Source: Tetracentron sinense (Eukaryota > Streptophyta > Magnoliopsida > Trochodendrales > Trochodendraceae). Taken from it: a stretch of DNA of 64,000 nucleotides. The notes beneath the pieces were generated by a model, which saw only the letters and a list, made by a program, of their open reading frames with translations, was not told where the DNA came from and searched no databases. This document shows, in pieces, positions 33,844 to 45,037 of this stretch. Position 1 is the first letter of the stretch. Each line of letters starts with the position of its first letter. The stretch lies in contig CM026557.1 in NCBI GenBank assembly GCA_015143295.1, positions 21,919,760 to 21,983,759 on the forward strand, in the 5' to 3' direction. The position numbers were made by a program, and so were the translations under genes.

Positions 33844-35724
33844 AAAAGTTCGGTTGTAGATGCCCCCCTTGCCCCTCTGCAGATAAATGAAGCCTCATTC
33901 CAGTGGCTAGCTATCTTAAATACCTTGACAAAAAAGAAGAAACTTCTCTGTTTATTTTATTTTAAATAGAATAAAATTAATTAAAAGAAATAAGATATTC
34001 CAAATAATGTCAATTTGCTCGTTCTCTCATTTCATGTTTTTTCTTGAAATGATAAACCATATTAAGTACATATGAAAGATCAAATTAGGTTTTATTTTCA
34101 ACCCTTCAATCCAATCTGATTTGATTATGTGGAATATGCATCCCTCCACCTTTGGAGGATCATGGATCGATCTCATGGACCGAACACTTTAAGTCACTCA
34201 ACTCCTAGTAGCAATGGGTCTACACATAGATATTAATATTCCTTTTTGAATACATAGATAATAATGCTGTTTCTTTAAAAAAAACTATCTATAAAATCTT
34301 TCATTAATTTTTTTTTATATGCTTGGAAGTTAATTTGAGACTAAATTCGAAACGAATTCAAATCTTAATTAAATAATTGGATTCAACCCCAATTGACCAA
34401 TTTATAATCCAAAACTTTGATCAAATTTGGATGTCAAATATTTAATTGGATTGTATTTGGGTTTTAGCATGATATTATCCGAATCCAATCCATTTACAAC
34501 CCTAAAAAGGAGCATCAATGTTGATTGTTTCATATTTTTTTGGGAGGAGGGTTTAAGTCTCTTCTACTAACCTTTATACATCTCTTATTAAAGGTTATTT
34601 TCTTCTTAAAGAGGATAAGATACAATAAATTGTTAGGATAATAGAGGGTAACCTATCTATCAGGATTCATAGAGGTTAATACGTAAACTCATTCCCATTT
34701 TGGAAAAAAAAAATCAAAATTTTATTGTTGGAGGCTATATATCAACAGAGCGGATAGAAATATATATGAATTCATATTTGCTTACATATTCAGTATCCGA
34801 ATTCGAATAAATATCTAACAGATAGTGAAATATGGTACTTGTATCCGACTCTGGAAAAATTAAAAGAAAGAAAAAAATGCTTCAAATATATTAAAAGTAT
34901 AAGTTTTACGTTAAAAAATAATAAATTAATATTTATCTTTATTTATACTAAGAAATAATTTAATGTCTTAAATTAAATAGAAAATATATATTATAAGATT
35001 ATTTAGTTTTGTAAACTTATAATATATATATATATATATATATAATTGGTTGAATAATTATCAAATCAAATATATCAATATCTATATTCATATTCGATTA
35101 TAAACAAGTAATAGAATCACTATTTGAATTCATTCCACCGAATATCTATTTAAATAATTATCTGAGTAAACAAATTCGGATTCGAATCAATTTAAAGTTC
35201 CTGGAATTCCTTGCAAGGCTTGTTGAAAAACTTTATTGGACTAATTTTTTTAGGTATATATATAGAGCACACAAACACACACCCTCAAGCATCAAAGCAC
35301 ATAACACCCCCACACAACTCTCAAAAAAGAGGATTGTATGGCCCTTAAAGGTGCATGAAAAACTAGTGGGACTTAATTAATAGCTCTTTGTTATTCAAAA
35401 TAAATGATTTTATTTTTTATTTTTAATTATTTCAATTTTCTGGGATAATATCATTATCCGTTGACATCCTACTCAAAGAGAACCACCTCATTGGGCCGAA
35501 ACCATCTCTTAAGTGTCAAATCTCAATGATACCGCCTTTTGGCTTTAAACAAGTGCCTCTTAAATGTCAATCTGAAATCTTTGGTGCCTCGATCATGATT
35601 GTTAAATTACTGAACTATCCTTACTATTGGAAATTATTTACAAATTAGATTGAATGGACTTTTACCAACCCTGTAATGGATTGGGTGCATGCATGGGATT
35701 TGAAACTCTTTTCATGGAATTCAT

Positions 35725-35885
35725 ACACCAGTGGTAGTGTATCTCCTGTTTTGGGGGAGGTATCGGTTCCATTTCCAAGAGGGTGGGAGTTTGTATATAC
35801 TCTCCAACTGCCCACTAACTGAACAGATACTAACACCTAACAGGCGTTGAGCCTAAACTTATATCTCGGAACAAAAAACAATACA
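35725..35885 (+). mobile_element. SINE family S1, copy 3, 5'-truncated
   Basis: It matches the other S1 copies from AGTGGTAGTGTATCTCC to AGGCGTTGAGCCTAAAC and has a short A-rich end. The paralogous site near 21,855 lacks it. Confidence 0.8.
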
Positions 35886-36151
35886 AATTGAGTTATTTTT
35901 TGAAAAAAGAAAAGAAAAAGGTAATGCATTTTGAGTTGAATTATGGAGTAAGGTCATATGTGGATGAAATACCAACCCATCTTCATGCACAATGTGTGCT
36001 TGGTACTATGAGGAATGATCTGAAATTCAGAAACTCGTTTCGTCCAGCAATCTGAAACAGAAAAATGTTAAAATACAGTGCGGCCAAAATTTAGATTGTG
36101 ATATTTGGACTTTCTATGAAAAAAAATTATGGAATCTTATTTGTTTTTTTC

Positions 36152-36281
36152 CAGGGGCGGAGCCACAAACAGACATGATGTCCATGAATCTGGTCCTCAA
36201 AAGAAAAAAAATTTGGGGGCTACAGCCCCCGAACCCCCATTGTTAGCCCCCCCTCCAAGAGAATCTTGGCTCCACCCCCTA
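36152..36281. mobile_element. hAT-type MITE, GGGGCGGAGCCA family
   Basis: Ends are CAGGGGCGGAGCCA and TGGCTCCACCCCCTA. Flanks are GTTTTTTTC and GTTTTTCC. Copy A at 22,299-22,310 shows the uninterrupted site TTGTTTTTCCTCGTCC. Confidence 0.85.
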
Positions 36282-36645
36282 GTTTTTCCTCGTCCATAAT
36301 GCCTAAATTTGAGAGATTTCGGTTGAACTTTGAAATTTTACTAATTTCTTATTCATTTATATTTTATTTTCAAGTAGGTATCAGCAAGTTCGGATTTCAG
36401 CCAAAATAGTTACAAGAACAAACATCTAACCCAATAAAAATTAATAAGAGCCAACTTTCGCCTCTGATATGCTACAAGTTATTGATAAAAATATGTAATT
36501 TGTGTTTTTTATTGGGTGCTGCTAATGTTCACCCAATCTGGGAACATGTTAACATTTACTTAAGATATTTTCATCCTTATATTAATTATTAAACTCACTA
36601 AAATTAAATGATAGTTTAATTTCTTTATTATTATTCTTTTTAAAG

Positions 36646-36806
36646 GACCAATAATTATATGTAGGAGAGAAAATATATTTCGATTTTTCTTTCACCTTTG
36701 CTCTCAGATATTTAATGAAAGAAAATAGTACCAATAATTAAATATAGGAGAGAGAAAATATATTTCGATTTTTCTTGTACCTTTGCTCTCATCTATTTAA
36801 TGAAGC
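36646..36806. repeat. Two-unit tandem duplication of about 83 bp
   Basis: Both units contain ACCAATAATTA, AATATATTTCGATTTTTCTT and CCTTTGCTCTCA. No coding sense seen. Confidence 0.75.
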
Positions 36807-36976
36807 CAAACGAGTTCACGTACCTGTAATGAATGGTCCTACTCATTGGTTCACGCCCAATTCTAAATACTATGTGATTAAGATTCACACATCCTTATTG
36901 TTAAGCAATCCAATCATGGTTTTTTTTTCTTATAAAAATACCAAAATCTTATTTTTAATTTAATTAAGTTTAACCA

Positions 36977-37104
36977 ACACAGGGTAAGATGAAGCGGACC
37001 CTAGGGTCCGCTTATCACTGCTCTTCTATGAATTGTCCACTACTTAAATATTAAAGAGCCGTACTTAATGGACCCATGGGTCCGTTTCATATCTTATCCC
37101 GTGT
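36977..37104. mobile_element. Short MITE with GGTCCGCTT arms
   Basis: The left end ACACAGGGTAAGATGAAGCG and the complement of the right end (ACACGGGATAAGATATGAAA) pair imperfectly. Arms contain the palindromes GGACCCTAGGGTCC and GACCCATGGGTC. Confidence 0.65.
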
Positions 37105-37391
37105 CCACATTGTCCCTTTGAATTAAAACTAAGAATTTGGTTTTTTTTTTCTTTGAAAAGCCTTAGTTGGATTGCTTTAACCTTAAGGATGAGGGAATCT
37201 TAGCCACGATAGGTGAGTATTTAAAATGGGTGCCTGGACCAATGAAGACCAGTCATTCTGTTATAAAATGGGATCTATAGGTACATTAACTATTTTCCAA
37301 TATTAAAATACCCTTACATTTAATAGAATGATTTCAATAGATAAGGATAAAAAAGACTAGCAACGGTTAACAAGTCAAAAGTCGGTAGTCA

Positions 37392-37582
37392 GGAAGTGTT
37401 GCTTGCCCCATCGGTAGTGTGTGATAGTCACCACTCTAGTGATCCAGGTTCCATTTCCACCCGCCCATAACTTTTTTTTTTTTTGGTCAAGGTAACAATA
37501 CCACAAGGCAATAACTTAGAACATATACTAACCTAGTAACCGGGTGTGTCTCTCACCCCTAAAATAAAATAAAATAAAAAAA
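37392..37582 (+). mobile_element. SINE-like retroposon
   Basis: Box-A-like CATCGGTAGTGTGTGATAG and box-B-like CCAGGTTCCATTTCCAC lie at left, AAAATAAAATAAAATAAAA at right. It resembles family S1 only loosely. Confidence 0.5.
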
Positions 37583-37977
37583 CGTAAGTAGTCTTACTGA
37601 TGGATAGCATTCCTCTCTTTAATTAATTTAAATAGTTAATATTTGCTTACTTTAAGAAGAAGAAAAATACTCTAATATTTATTTATTTATTTTTTGGGGT
37701 TAGGCCGCAATCCTTAGTTTGTAGTGTTAATATCTAGTCTAGGTTAGTGGGTTAATGCCTAGCATTTCAAGCTTGGAATATGTTTCTCTGTTACCAAAGA
37801 CTATAAAAAGAGAGGCCAATTATCTATTTTGGTGAACAAATTACACTCACTAATTTTTTTTTGAGCAGGAATGCTAGCCTCACCCAATCTTTCGCAAAAA
37901 TGGTGACAAGTGTTAAACAATCTTCATGTAATAGGTAGCAGCACCAAGTGTTTTGCACTCACTTGCCTTTGAAAAAG

Positions 37978-38014
<37 letters not shown>

Positions 38015-41000
38015 TTTAGAATTTGACTTGGTGCATATGTGGGTAGCACTTCTCTTTTTTTGAGTGGGCGTCACGTTCACCAACAAAAATGATTTAACTC
38101 TTTTATTTTTTATTTTTAAAAAAAAACCTAAGCATTTGGTATTAGAAAAAAAGAAAATAATCACCTCATCGATCGGTGATGCGAGGAGGGGGCGTCTTGG
38201 CTCCCCTTATCTTGTCACATGTCTCCATTTAACATTATTTAATTGTGGTTAAGATTTACTCACTCCTAAAGTTCAACCCTTTACCCTTAGTTTTAAGAAA
38301 AATAAATAAATTAACTACAGGATTAAAAAACTTTAACCTGAGTTCATGGCAGTTAAAGGGCAGCTTTGTGAGAGTGAAGAGCGAATGAGCAATAGTTCGC
38401 TCCTCGCCCCTAGAGCAAACTATTGCTCATTAGAAAAATGTTAGCCTCACAAATTTCGAAAATCTCATTGTTAGTGTGACATGTGTAACTACTTTTCTCT
38501 CTTACCTTTAGATTGTTGAGACCAAAACTCTCTTCTTTTTCTTTAACCTATGGAAGTAATAGCAATGCTAGGTATTACACCTCGTGAGAGTTTTGAAAAT
38601 TTTTGATACCTATGTTTTGGGCTAAGGCTCCCTTACTATTAATGCTAACTTAATTAAGGTTTTTGAAATGAAGCTCGGAGAGATTTTATATTAAGGGACA
38701 AAGTGTCAATTTTTATTGGTAAAAGGTGGCCCCTTCCATTGTCTGTGAGGCACGAGGTCCCTATGGACAAGGGGACAAGTGAATAATGCTCTTAGGTACA
38801 GCCCTCTAAGCCAACCGCGTCGATTTGGTTAGCCCGGACTCAGAGAGCAAATGCTTAACCCAAACCCTATTAATTTAGCCACGAACCCAAACTGGGTCAA
38901 TGATTTTCGGCCCTACACTAGATTTTGAATTGAATTGGGGCAGCAACACAAATAATGTTCAGCAATTTTAGTCATTTGTTGGCGAGAGTAAGGGTCGAGA
39001 CTTTTTTTTCGTAACCCAGGGTGTCCCAACCCTTTGGGTTAGGACTAAGTCCCCGGGGGATGTAGCGATAGCCCACAACCCGGCACACTAGGTAAGGCTG
39101 GAAAATTCGGGCTGGACTGACCCTAAGGGGAGTGAGAAACGGAACCTAGGACCTCCCGCTTCATTAAAGGCCCAGGAGCCACTGGTCCACCCCTTTGGGG
39201 TTAAGGGGTTGGACACTTTAATTTGATCAAATGACTTCGGCAAGTTGTAATAGGGCGCATTGGTGAACCAAATTCAAAACCCACATACTTTTTGCTTTTG
39301 CTTTTGCTTCCAAGGTCTCCTTGGGGCATCAAACAAAAGGCCATATCTCCAAACTGATGAAATGAAACGCTGTTGCATTTTAGAGATGAATCATATTTTT
39401 GGCCGTTTCATATTGTCAAAGAATAATGTTCTAATACAGCCATGGCCGTCAGACCATTTTTGAATTGATGCACACCCTCAAAGTCAGGGGCGTAGCCTAA
39501 ATTTTCTTGTAGGGACAAGCAGTGGTCGATTGGAAATGTTAGTAATTACTGATAGCTTTGTAGATAATGGTTAGGCGGGTAGGGTCGAGGGGTTAGAGGC
39601 ATAGCACCAAACTCGTAGGCCATCTCATTAGTATGTTTTGTACATATGGTACGAGTATTGTTTCTTCTTTCTTGGGAGGACATCTACCCCTTGCTCATGG
39701 TCATATCTCTTAAATAATTAAATAATATAATATAATTTTTAAAAGTTGGCGCACTTGTGTACTTGCTTATGGCTATGATCTGTTAAATAACTAAATAACA
39801 TTGTACTTATTTTTTCTTAAGTTCAGGCCGGCTCCGCACCTGCCGAAGGTGAGCATGCATTAAGACATTTCCTATTCTTCCAGGGCTTTTCCTAGCGATC
39901 TCCAGACTATCATCTCTTCGGATAGGTCTGGAAATAAGTGTATCAGAGTGTAATCGTATCCTTTATCTATATATTTGGTTGGGGTCGCCTAACCCCACTT
40001 TACCTAAAAAAAAAGGACATTTCCTATTTTAAATTGCTTCCAAAATTTTTAATTTACAATTTTCGGAATGAGTTAGTATTCATTCTCCGCATCGGTGGAG
40101 CAAAACCCACAGATTACACCGATAAAACAATCGTCCGTGCCTAGAATCTAGTCTATTTGTCATTGAGGCTACAATGTGGTCCTTCATTACATATTAGGTA
40201 TTAAATCTTGAATCTGGTATGATTCAATTCTACTAATAAAAAATTAAAATTTTTCTCAGTTTTCAAAGTCAAGCCTTTTTCTGGGTCGAGAACTTATCCA
40301 AAACTGTGCCTTTTTCTGGGTTAAGAACTTATGCAAACCTGTTTGAAATGTCAAAAATTTTGAATTTTCTTGATATCAAAAGAAATTCCCAAATTAATCG
40401 AAGTTATTTGAATTACAATCTTAGGTAGATGTATTATGTTCATACACCTCTCCCTCTCTATAATAGTAATTTTTTTTGTAACTGTATCCCCTAAGAGAAG
40501 GCATGAGTTCAAATTCTTGAAATAAGTGTAATGATTGATATGTCCACTCTCTAATCAAAATCTACTCAATAACTAGAACATGTAACCAAACTAAACAGGG
40601 TTGCGGCTTAATCGGGTGCGATGTCCCCTAAAAATGAGAAAAAAAAACAAAAAACAAAAACAAAAACAAAAAACAAAACAAAATAAAGACAGTCTTGCTA
40701 CAACAAACCTTTTATATATTATCCTAGTATTTATCTTCTAGCGCTTGTTTCCACATAATACGCGATAAGAATAGCTCACTTTCTTCCCATCATGGGAAAA
40801 TAACAGCTACAAATCATGACAACTTACCAAATTATCTAAAACTACATCATCACGGTGGTCCATTTTTTTATCAAACAATAACCATCAACAGAGCAAGACC
40901 TAATTTTCATTCTTCTTCATCGTCATCTTCTTCAGCTTCCTTATAGGAATAGACTACCGCCTGTTATTGCGATTTACTTGCGTCTTGATCAAGTGTGACC

Positions 41001-41394
41001 ATTTCACACCAAAACTTTGAAAAACTAACATTTCACTTCAGCTCGTAAGTTGTTCAAAATTAGAAGGATCACGTTGTTTTGAGGTACGTGGCATGCCGTG
41101 GTTGGTTCCACACCAAAATTATGTGAAATTCGTCATATAACTCAAGACTATGTTTAGAAAGGTTTGGACCTTAGTAACCTCAACCTTTCAATCTGTTGCT
41201 AGCTCCCGCTCTCAAAACTTGCTCTTACATTGGGAGCCTGGTTTATGGTTTATAGAGCGCCGTTTATGTAAAATTTTATTTTTGTTTTTCATGTTAAGTG
41301 GAGTGTATTTTATCCTTTGTAGTGTACGAGATTCTTGTAAGATTTGTTAATTATTAATGATCTTATAATTGAATTTTGAATGATATATTTAATG
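37583..41394. other. Repeat-rich spacer without a recognised gene
   Basis: It holds a (TA)n(GA)n run at 37,978-38,014, an arm of the foldback family at 38,236-38,340 (GTGGTTAAGATTTACTCACT), a 48-base hairpin at 38,385-38,432 (GAATGAGCAATAGTTCG paired with its complement), the SINE listed separately and a degenerate SINE tail at 40,595-40,690 (GGTTGCGGCTTAATCGGGTG plus A-rich run). Nothing coding was recognised. Confidence 0.5.
39001..39200 (-). mobile_element. tRNA-derived SINE, family S4
   Basis: The minus strand starts near GGGGTGGACCAGTGGCTCC (box A) and has box B in GTCCTAGGTTCCGTTTC. It ends with an A-tail, seen as eight T at 39,003-39,010. Confidence 0.65.
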
Positions 41395-41555
41395 AGGAGT
41401 ACTAGCCCTACTCTTAGTCAATCTATACTCTCACCCTTTACTAACCTCGGTCCACTTTTTGGGTGAAAGAGTGCTTTAATGATTGTAGAAGAGATAAATG
41501 ATTAGTGAAGAGTGAGAGTAGTGGTTGATTGAGAGTAGGGCTAGCATTCCTCTGT
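41395..41555. mobile_element. MITE with about 42-bp inverted ends
   Basis: Left GAGGAGTACTAGCCCTACTC and the complement of the right end (GAGGAATGCTAGCCCTACTC) pair through about 42 bases. Flanks ATATTTAAT and GTATTTAAT suggest a nine-base duplication (Mutator-like). Confidence 0.7.
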
Positions 41556-41863
41556 ATTTAATATGTCATGTTTACTGTGACAACAAATTTCAATGATTGA
41601 GGATCTTATAAAATTTTTCTTAAAAGTGAAAAATAATATATTTGCATTTACAAGTAATTTTCAAGAATTATATATATATATTTTGGTATTCCGGAGGCTT
41701 TCTCGACCCTATCCCATTGAAATTTGACGTTTTTGCACTCTCACTCACGCTCTACGATCTGATTACTTTGGTTTGGACTTGGCTAAGACGTGTGGACCCC
41801 CAAATTGATCAAATTTCATAGAGAAAAAAATTAATATAAATGATAAAAAAAATTTAATATAAA

Positions 41864-41865
<2 letters not shown>

Positions 41866-41908
<43 letters not shown>
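41866..41908. repeat. (TA)n microsatellite
   Basis: About 21 TA units in an AT-rich spacer. Confidence 0.95.
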
Positions 41909-41915
<7 letters not shown>

Positions 41916-42371
41916 CATGTTCGCCACTCTTTTGTTTTTTTAGTCAGATGCACCGTGCACGTGTTTGCGTAGGCTAAAGAATTTTTTGATTGGATTGACC
42001 CAAGAGAACTTTGCCATGGAGCGTATAAAAGCTAGCTCCCCCACTATGCCTCACATGCCTGCACGCAAAAACTATGCGACATCAGCATTTCTATAAGGGA
42101 GATACAACGATTAAAGTCTTGGACCCAATGGGCATTTGTTAGATCCTTTTTTTCTATATCTAAATTACTGTTAATGACTTGCTTTCATTAGTAATAATCT
42201 TATTAAAGCAAGTTATTAACAACACTCCCAAGAAAAAGCAAATTCAAATGGATCAATGTTAGGTTCAAGGTCTTAATGCTTAGACCTTGGTTCATACTAT
42301 TACATCCCTGATATATAAACCTCGAAGGTTAATTCTGACGTGTCAAGTTGACATGAGGGGAGAAATTTGAG

Positions 42372-42645
42372 CAGTGTTTTCAAATCGGACCGGACGTCGA
42401 ACTGGTTGGATGGTCGGTTCCCAATTAACAAGTTCAACTAGTTCGATTATGTCTTATTTTTATTTGGAAAAAATATATTCCTCATTTTTACCCAGTATTG
42501 GCTGGTTCTACCACCGGTTTTGACCCATTCTGATCGGTTCTGATTGGTTTTGGCCGTTTTTTAATGTGGGCTGATTTTGGGGGTTTTGGAAACCAGTTCC
42601 TGATTTTTTCGATTCAACCGGTCTGATCCGATTTTGATAACACTG
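42372..42645. mobile_element. Degenerate hAT-like MITE of the ACCGGTT family
   Basis: Ends CAGTGTTTTCAAATCGGACC and the complement of GATCCGATTTTGATAACACTG pair. Interior phrases (GGTTTTGACC, GGTCGGTTCCC) match the element at 33,186-33,501. It is older: many CpG sites have decayed. Confidence 0.75.
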
Positions 42646-43974
42646 GGTTTAAGGTTTTGTAGCTTTATTCATTATCATGGCAAATATTAGGGTTAGGGCT
42701 TATAGGCTACATATCAATATCAATAGAAGAAAGTAAAAATTTAAACTTCTATTTTAGACAATTTTTTGTTTTTTTTTTCTATATTAAGTAGATACGCTAT
42801 CAAATAGTTTAAAACATAAGAATGTTTATATGCAATAGACGTATAGACAAGTAGACCCGAAATTTATACATTTCAAAAGGCATCTACAAAAGAAGTGAAA
42901 GGAGGAGAGAAAGAAAGCCAAGGATAAGGATCGGTGAATCTTCTACATTTATTTCAGCCATCTTTATTGAAAAACATAAAACTTAGAAGGATAAATTTTC
43001 AAAAGGCAATTACTAAACATAAAAGAATCTCAACTGACTTAAATGCCTCTTTTGTAGTCTTGTAGAGCGCTCACATGGTGAACATGGCTATTTCTTTAAG
43101 TAGGACGGCAGCCAAGGTTAGTGGGCCCAAATCGGTCTATCTATGCTTGGCCAAAATCCCGCACAAGCCGCTAACCCAAAATCCGGTCAAATCTTTTTTG
43201 GGATGAACTCGAGTTCACATCTACTTGGCAAGACCGAATTCAATTAGAGTAACAAATTATGTTACATAATTTATTATATAAACCCTATGCATACATACCA
43301 ATAAAAACATATGCCTAACTTATATATTATATATGCCAAATATAGATACAATACAAATTTATCATATCCTATAGTTTAAATTGAATGTGGAACTAGCGTT
43401 TGGTCTATCCTATAGTTTAAACTGAATGTGGAACTAGCATTTGGTCAATCGAAAACGTCTTCTATATATATATATATATAAGGAAGTGATTAAGAACTCT
43501 TGATAGTACCTACTATCGAGAGCTTGACCGTTGGACTAAGCATCCAATGGCTCCATGTGTGAGCAAGCTTTAAATGATGGCCCCACTTAGTGCTTGACAT
43601 TATTGAATTTTTAATCCTGGTGCAACTCAGAACTACTATGGAGAGTTTTAAATCAGTTCCCATATATATAAAATGCGCATGGTGCATATTGCAATGTGTC
43701 ACGCATTTCAATGCAAAGTTGAGAGTTTTTGGGGTTTCCCATGCGGGCACAATGTAGGCCATCCAAGTAGGATAGAAATTAGCCATGCCCATGTCACAAG
43801 GCTAGCAATATTGGGAATTTGATAAAGTTCGTGCAAATTTTTGACCTGTGAGAATTGAATGAGGAATCGAGGATACAAATGTTTCTTGATCTAACATTTT
43901 TAGTGAGGAGGGTGAGTGAGTGAGTGAAGTTAAAGCAATTATCTCTGATCTCCAGGGCTTTAAGCCTGCTATAT
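42646..43974. other. Spacer without a recognised gene
   Basis: It contains a two-unit tandem repeat of about 38 bp at 43,371-43,446 (TATCCTATAGTTTAAA... GGAACTAGC) and a short TA run near 43,465. Minus-strand open frames at 43,490-43,792 match nothing known to me. Confidence 0.5.
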
Positions 43975-44095
43975 TAGGGGTTTCAACGGGCCAAATTTGG
44001 GCCTTAAGAACCTCTTTTAAACCAGTCAGATTTGGGCCAGGCTTATTCAAGAATAACAAAAATTCAAGCCCAGGCCCTGCCCGTTGACACACCTA
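43975..44095. mobile_element. hAT-like MITE, TAGGGGTGTCAACGGGC type
   Basis: Left TAGGGGTTTCAACGGGCC pairs with the complement of GCCCGTTGACACACCTA. The interior has GGGCC-rich arms. This end sequence is common in plant genomes. Confidence 0.75.
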
Positions 44096-44227
44096 GTGCT
44101 AATTTTAATGCTGAAGTCGTCAATCATCTCTTTTATCTTCCTCTAGGAAGGTGGAGGATTAGAGTCGCACTTCCATACCCCTAGGGTATTGTATGGGTAT
44201 TGAAAAAAAAATCCGGAGGGTTAACCC

Positions 44228-44441
44228 CTTAGGTGTAGTCCAGTGGCTGAAGGATGAACCCTAAACTCGAGGTCGATACTGGGTCCCTCAATATCAAATA
44301 TATGTATATATGTGGTGGGGGTTTCCCTATGCATCACGTGAGATTAGTCAAGAGTCTGGTCCGGGATAACCACGTCTATGCATCACATGAGATTAGTCAG
44401 AGTCTGGTCCGGGATAACCACGTTATTCAACAAAAAAAAAT
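44228..44441 (+). mobile_element. tRNA-derived SINE, family S5, with an inner tandem duplication
   Basis: Box A is in GTGTAGTCCAGTGGCTGAAG and box B in CTCGAGGTCGATACTGGG. A unit of about 50 bp (ATGCATCACRTGAGATTAGT... GGGATAACCACGT) is repeated twice, followed by an A-run. Confidence 0.7.
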
Positions 44442-44869
44442 AGACGATTTTTAAGGTTTGTCAGCATGAAACTGAGGCTATCTTCAACATTCCGTCTGCT
44501 CAGGCTCTCTGCAATCTGGATATCATAGTTTAGCTCAAGAGGACAATTCCCAGCTCAGAAGTCCAAACTGCTTCCAAATCCAAGTTTGTACATAGCAAAT
44601 TCCCTAGCCGTAAATGCCAATCTTGCCGAGCAGGTTATCCAAGATCCTTCTGGTTCTGTGTGGTGATGAACAAATATCAGTTCCTCATCTCCAGTTATCT
44701 TTCCCGTGGCCCATTGTCTGGTTTGGGTCTCCTCCCACAATTCGGATTACACTAACCAGTGAATTTCCCTTGTAATCCTTTCAGACTTAATTGTTTTTCT
44801 CTTCCACCAAAAAGAAAAAAGGGAAATAGAAGAAAAGTTCATTCATGGTTCTAAATCAACCCTTGGTAA

Positions 44870-44875
44870 TTTATT
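44870..44875 (-). promoter_or_regulatory. Likely polyadenylation signal of the aldehyde oxidase gene
   Basis: AATAAA on the minus strand, about 165 bases past the stop codon, in an AT-rich 3' UTR context. Confidence 0.5.
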
Positions 44876-45037
44876 TCATTTTAATAATAACATGATCTCT
44901 ATCTTTAAAACAACAAGCTCTTCGATGCTAGATGACCAATGTAACAAATACAATCTTGATGCGCATATCCACAAGAACACTGGCTAACAATGCGCATAAT
45001 TCAAATATGATCTATAGTATACAAAGCTAACAATTCA

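Larger units (their letters stand above)
31545..36425. repeat. GH3 upstream flank (copy B of the duplication)
   Basis: Source or sister copy of 17,341-22,460. It holds no recognisable gene. Copy-B-specific insertions are a 430-bp AT-rich block at about 31,755-32,185 (ends ATGAAGCTTGG / TTCAGCTTGG), a SINE at 32,621-32,785, a hAT-like MITE at 33,186-33,501, a microsatellite at 33,783-33,836, a SINE at 35,725-35,885 and a MITE at 36,152-36,281. Confidence 0.8.

Noticed and set aside
40918..41000. Minus-strand stretch ending in an acidic tail (YKEAEEDDDEEE, stop), like the C-terminus of a real protein
   Set aside because: The frame has a stop just upstream and no splice-supported exon. Acidic runs arise easily from TTCTTC repeats.
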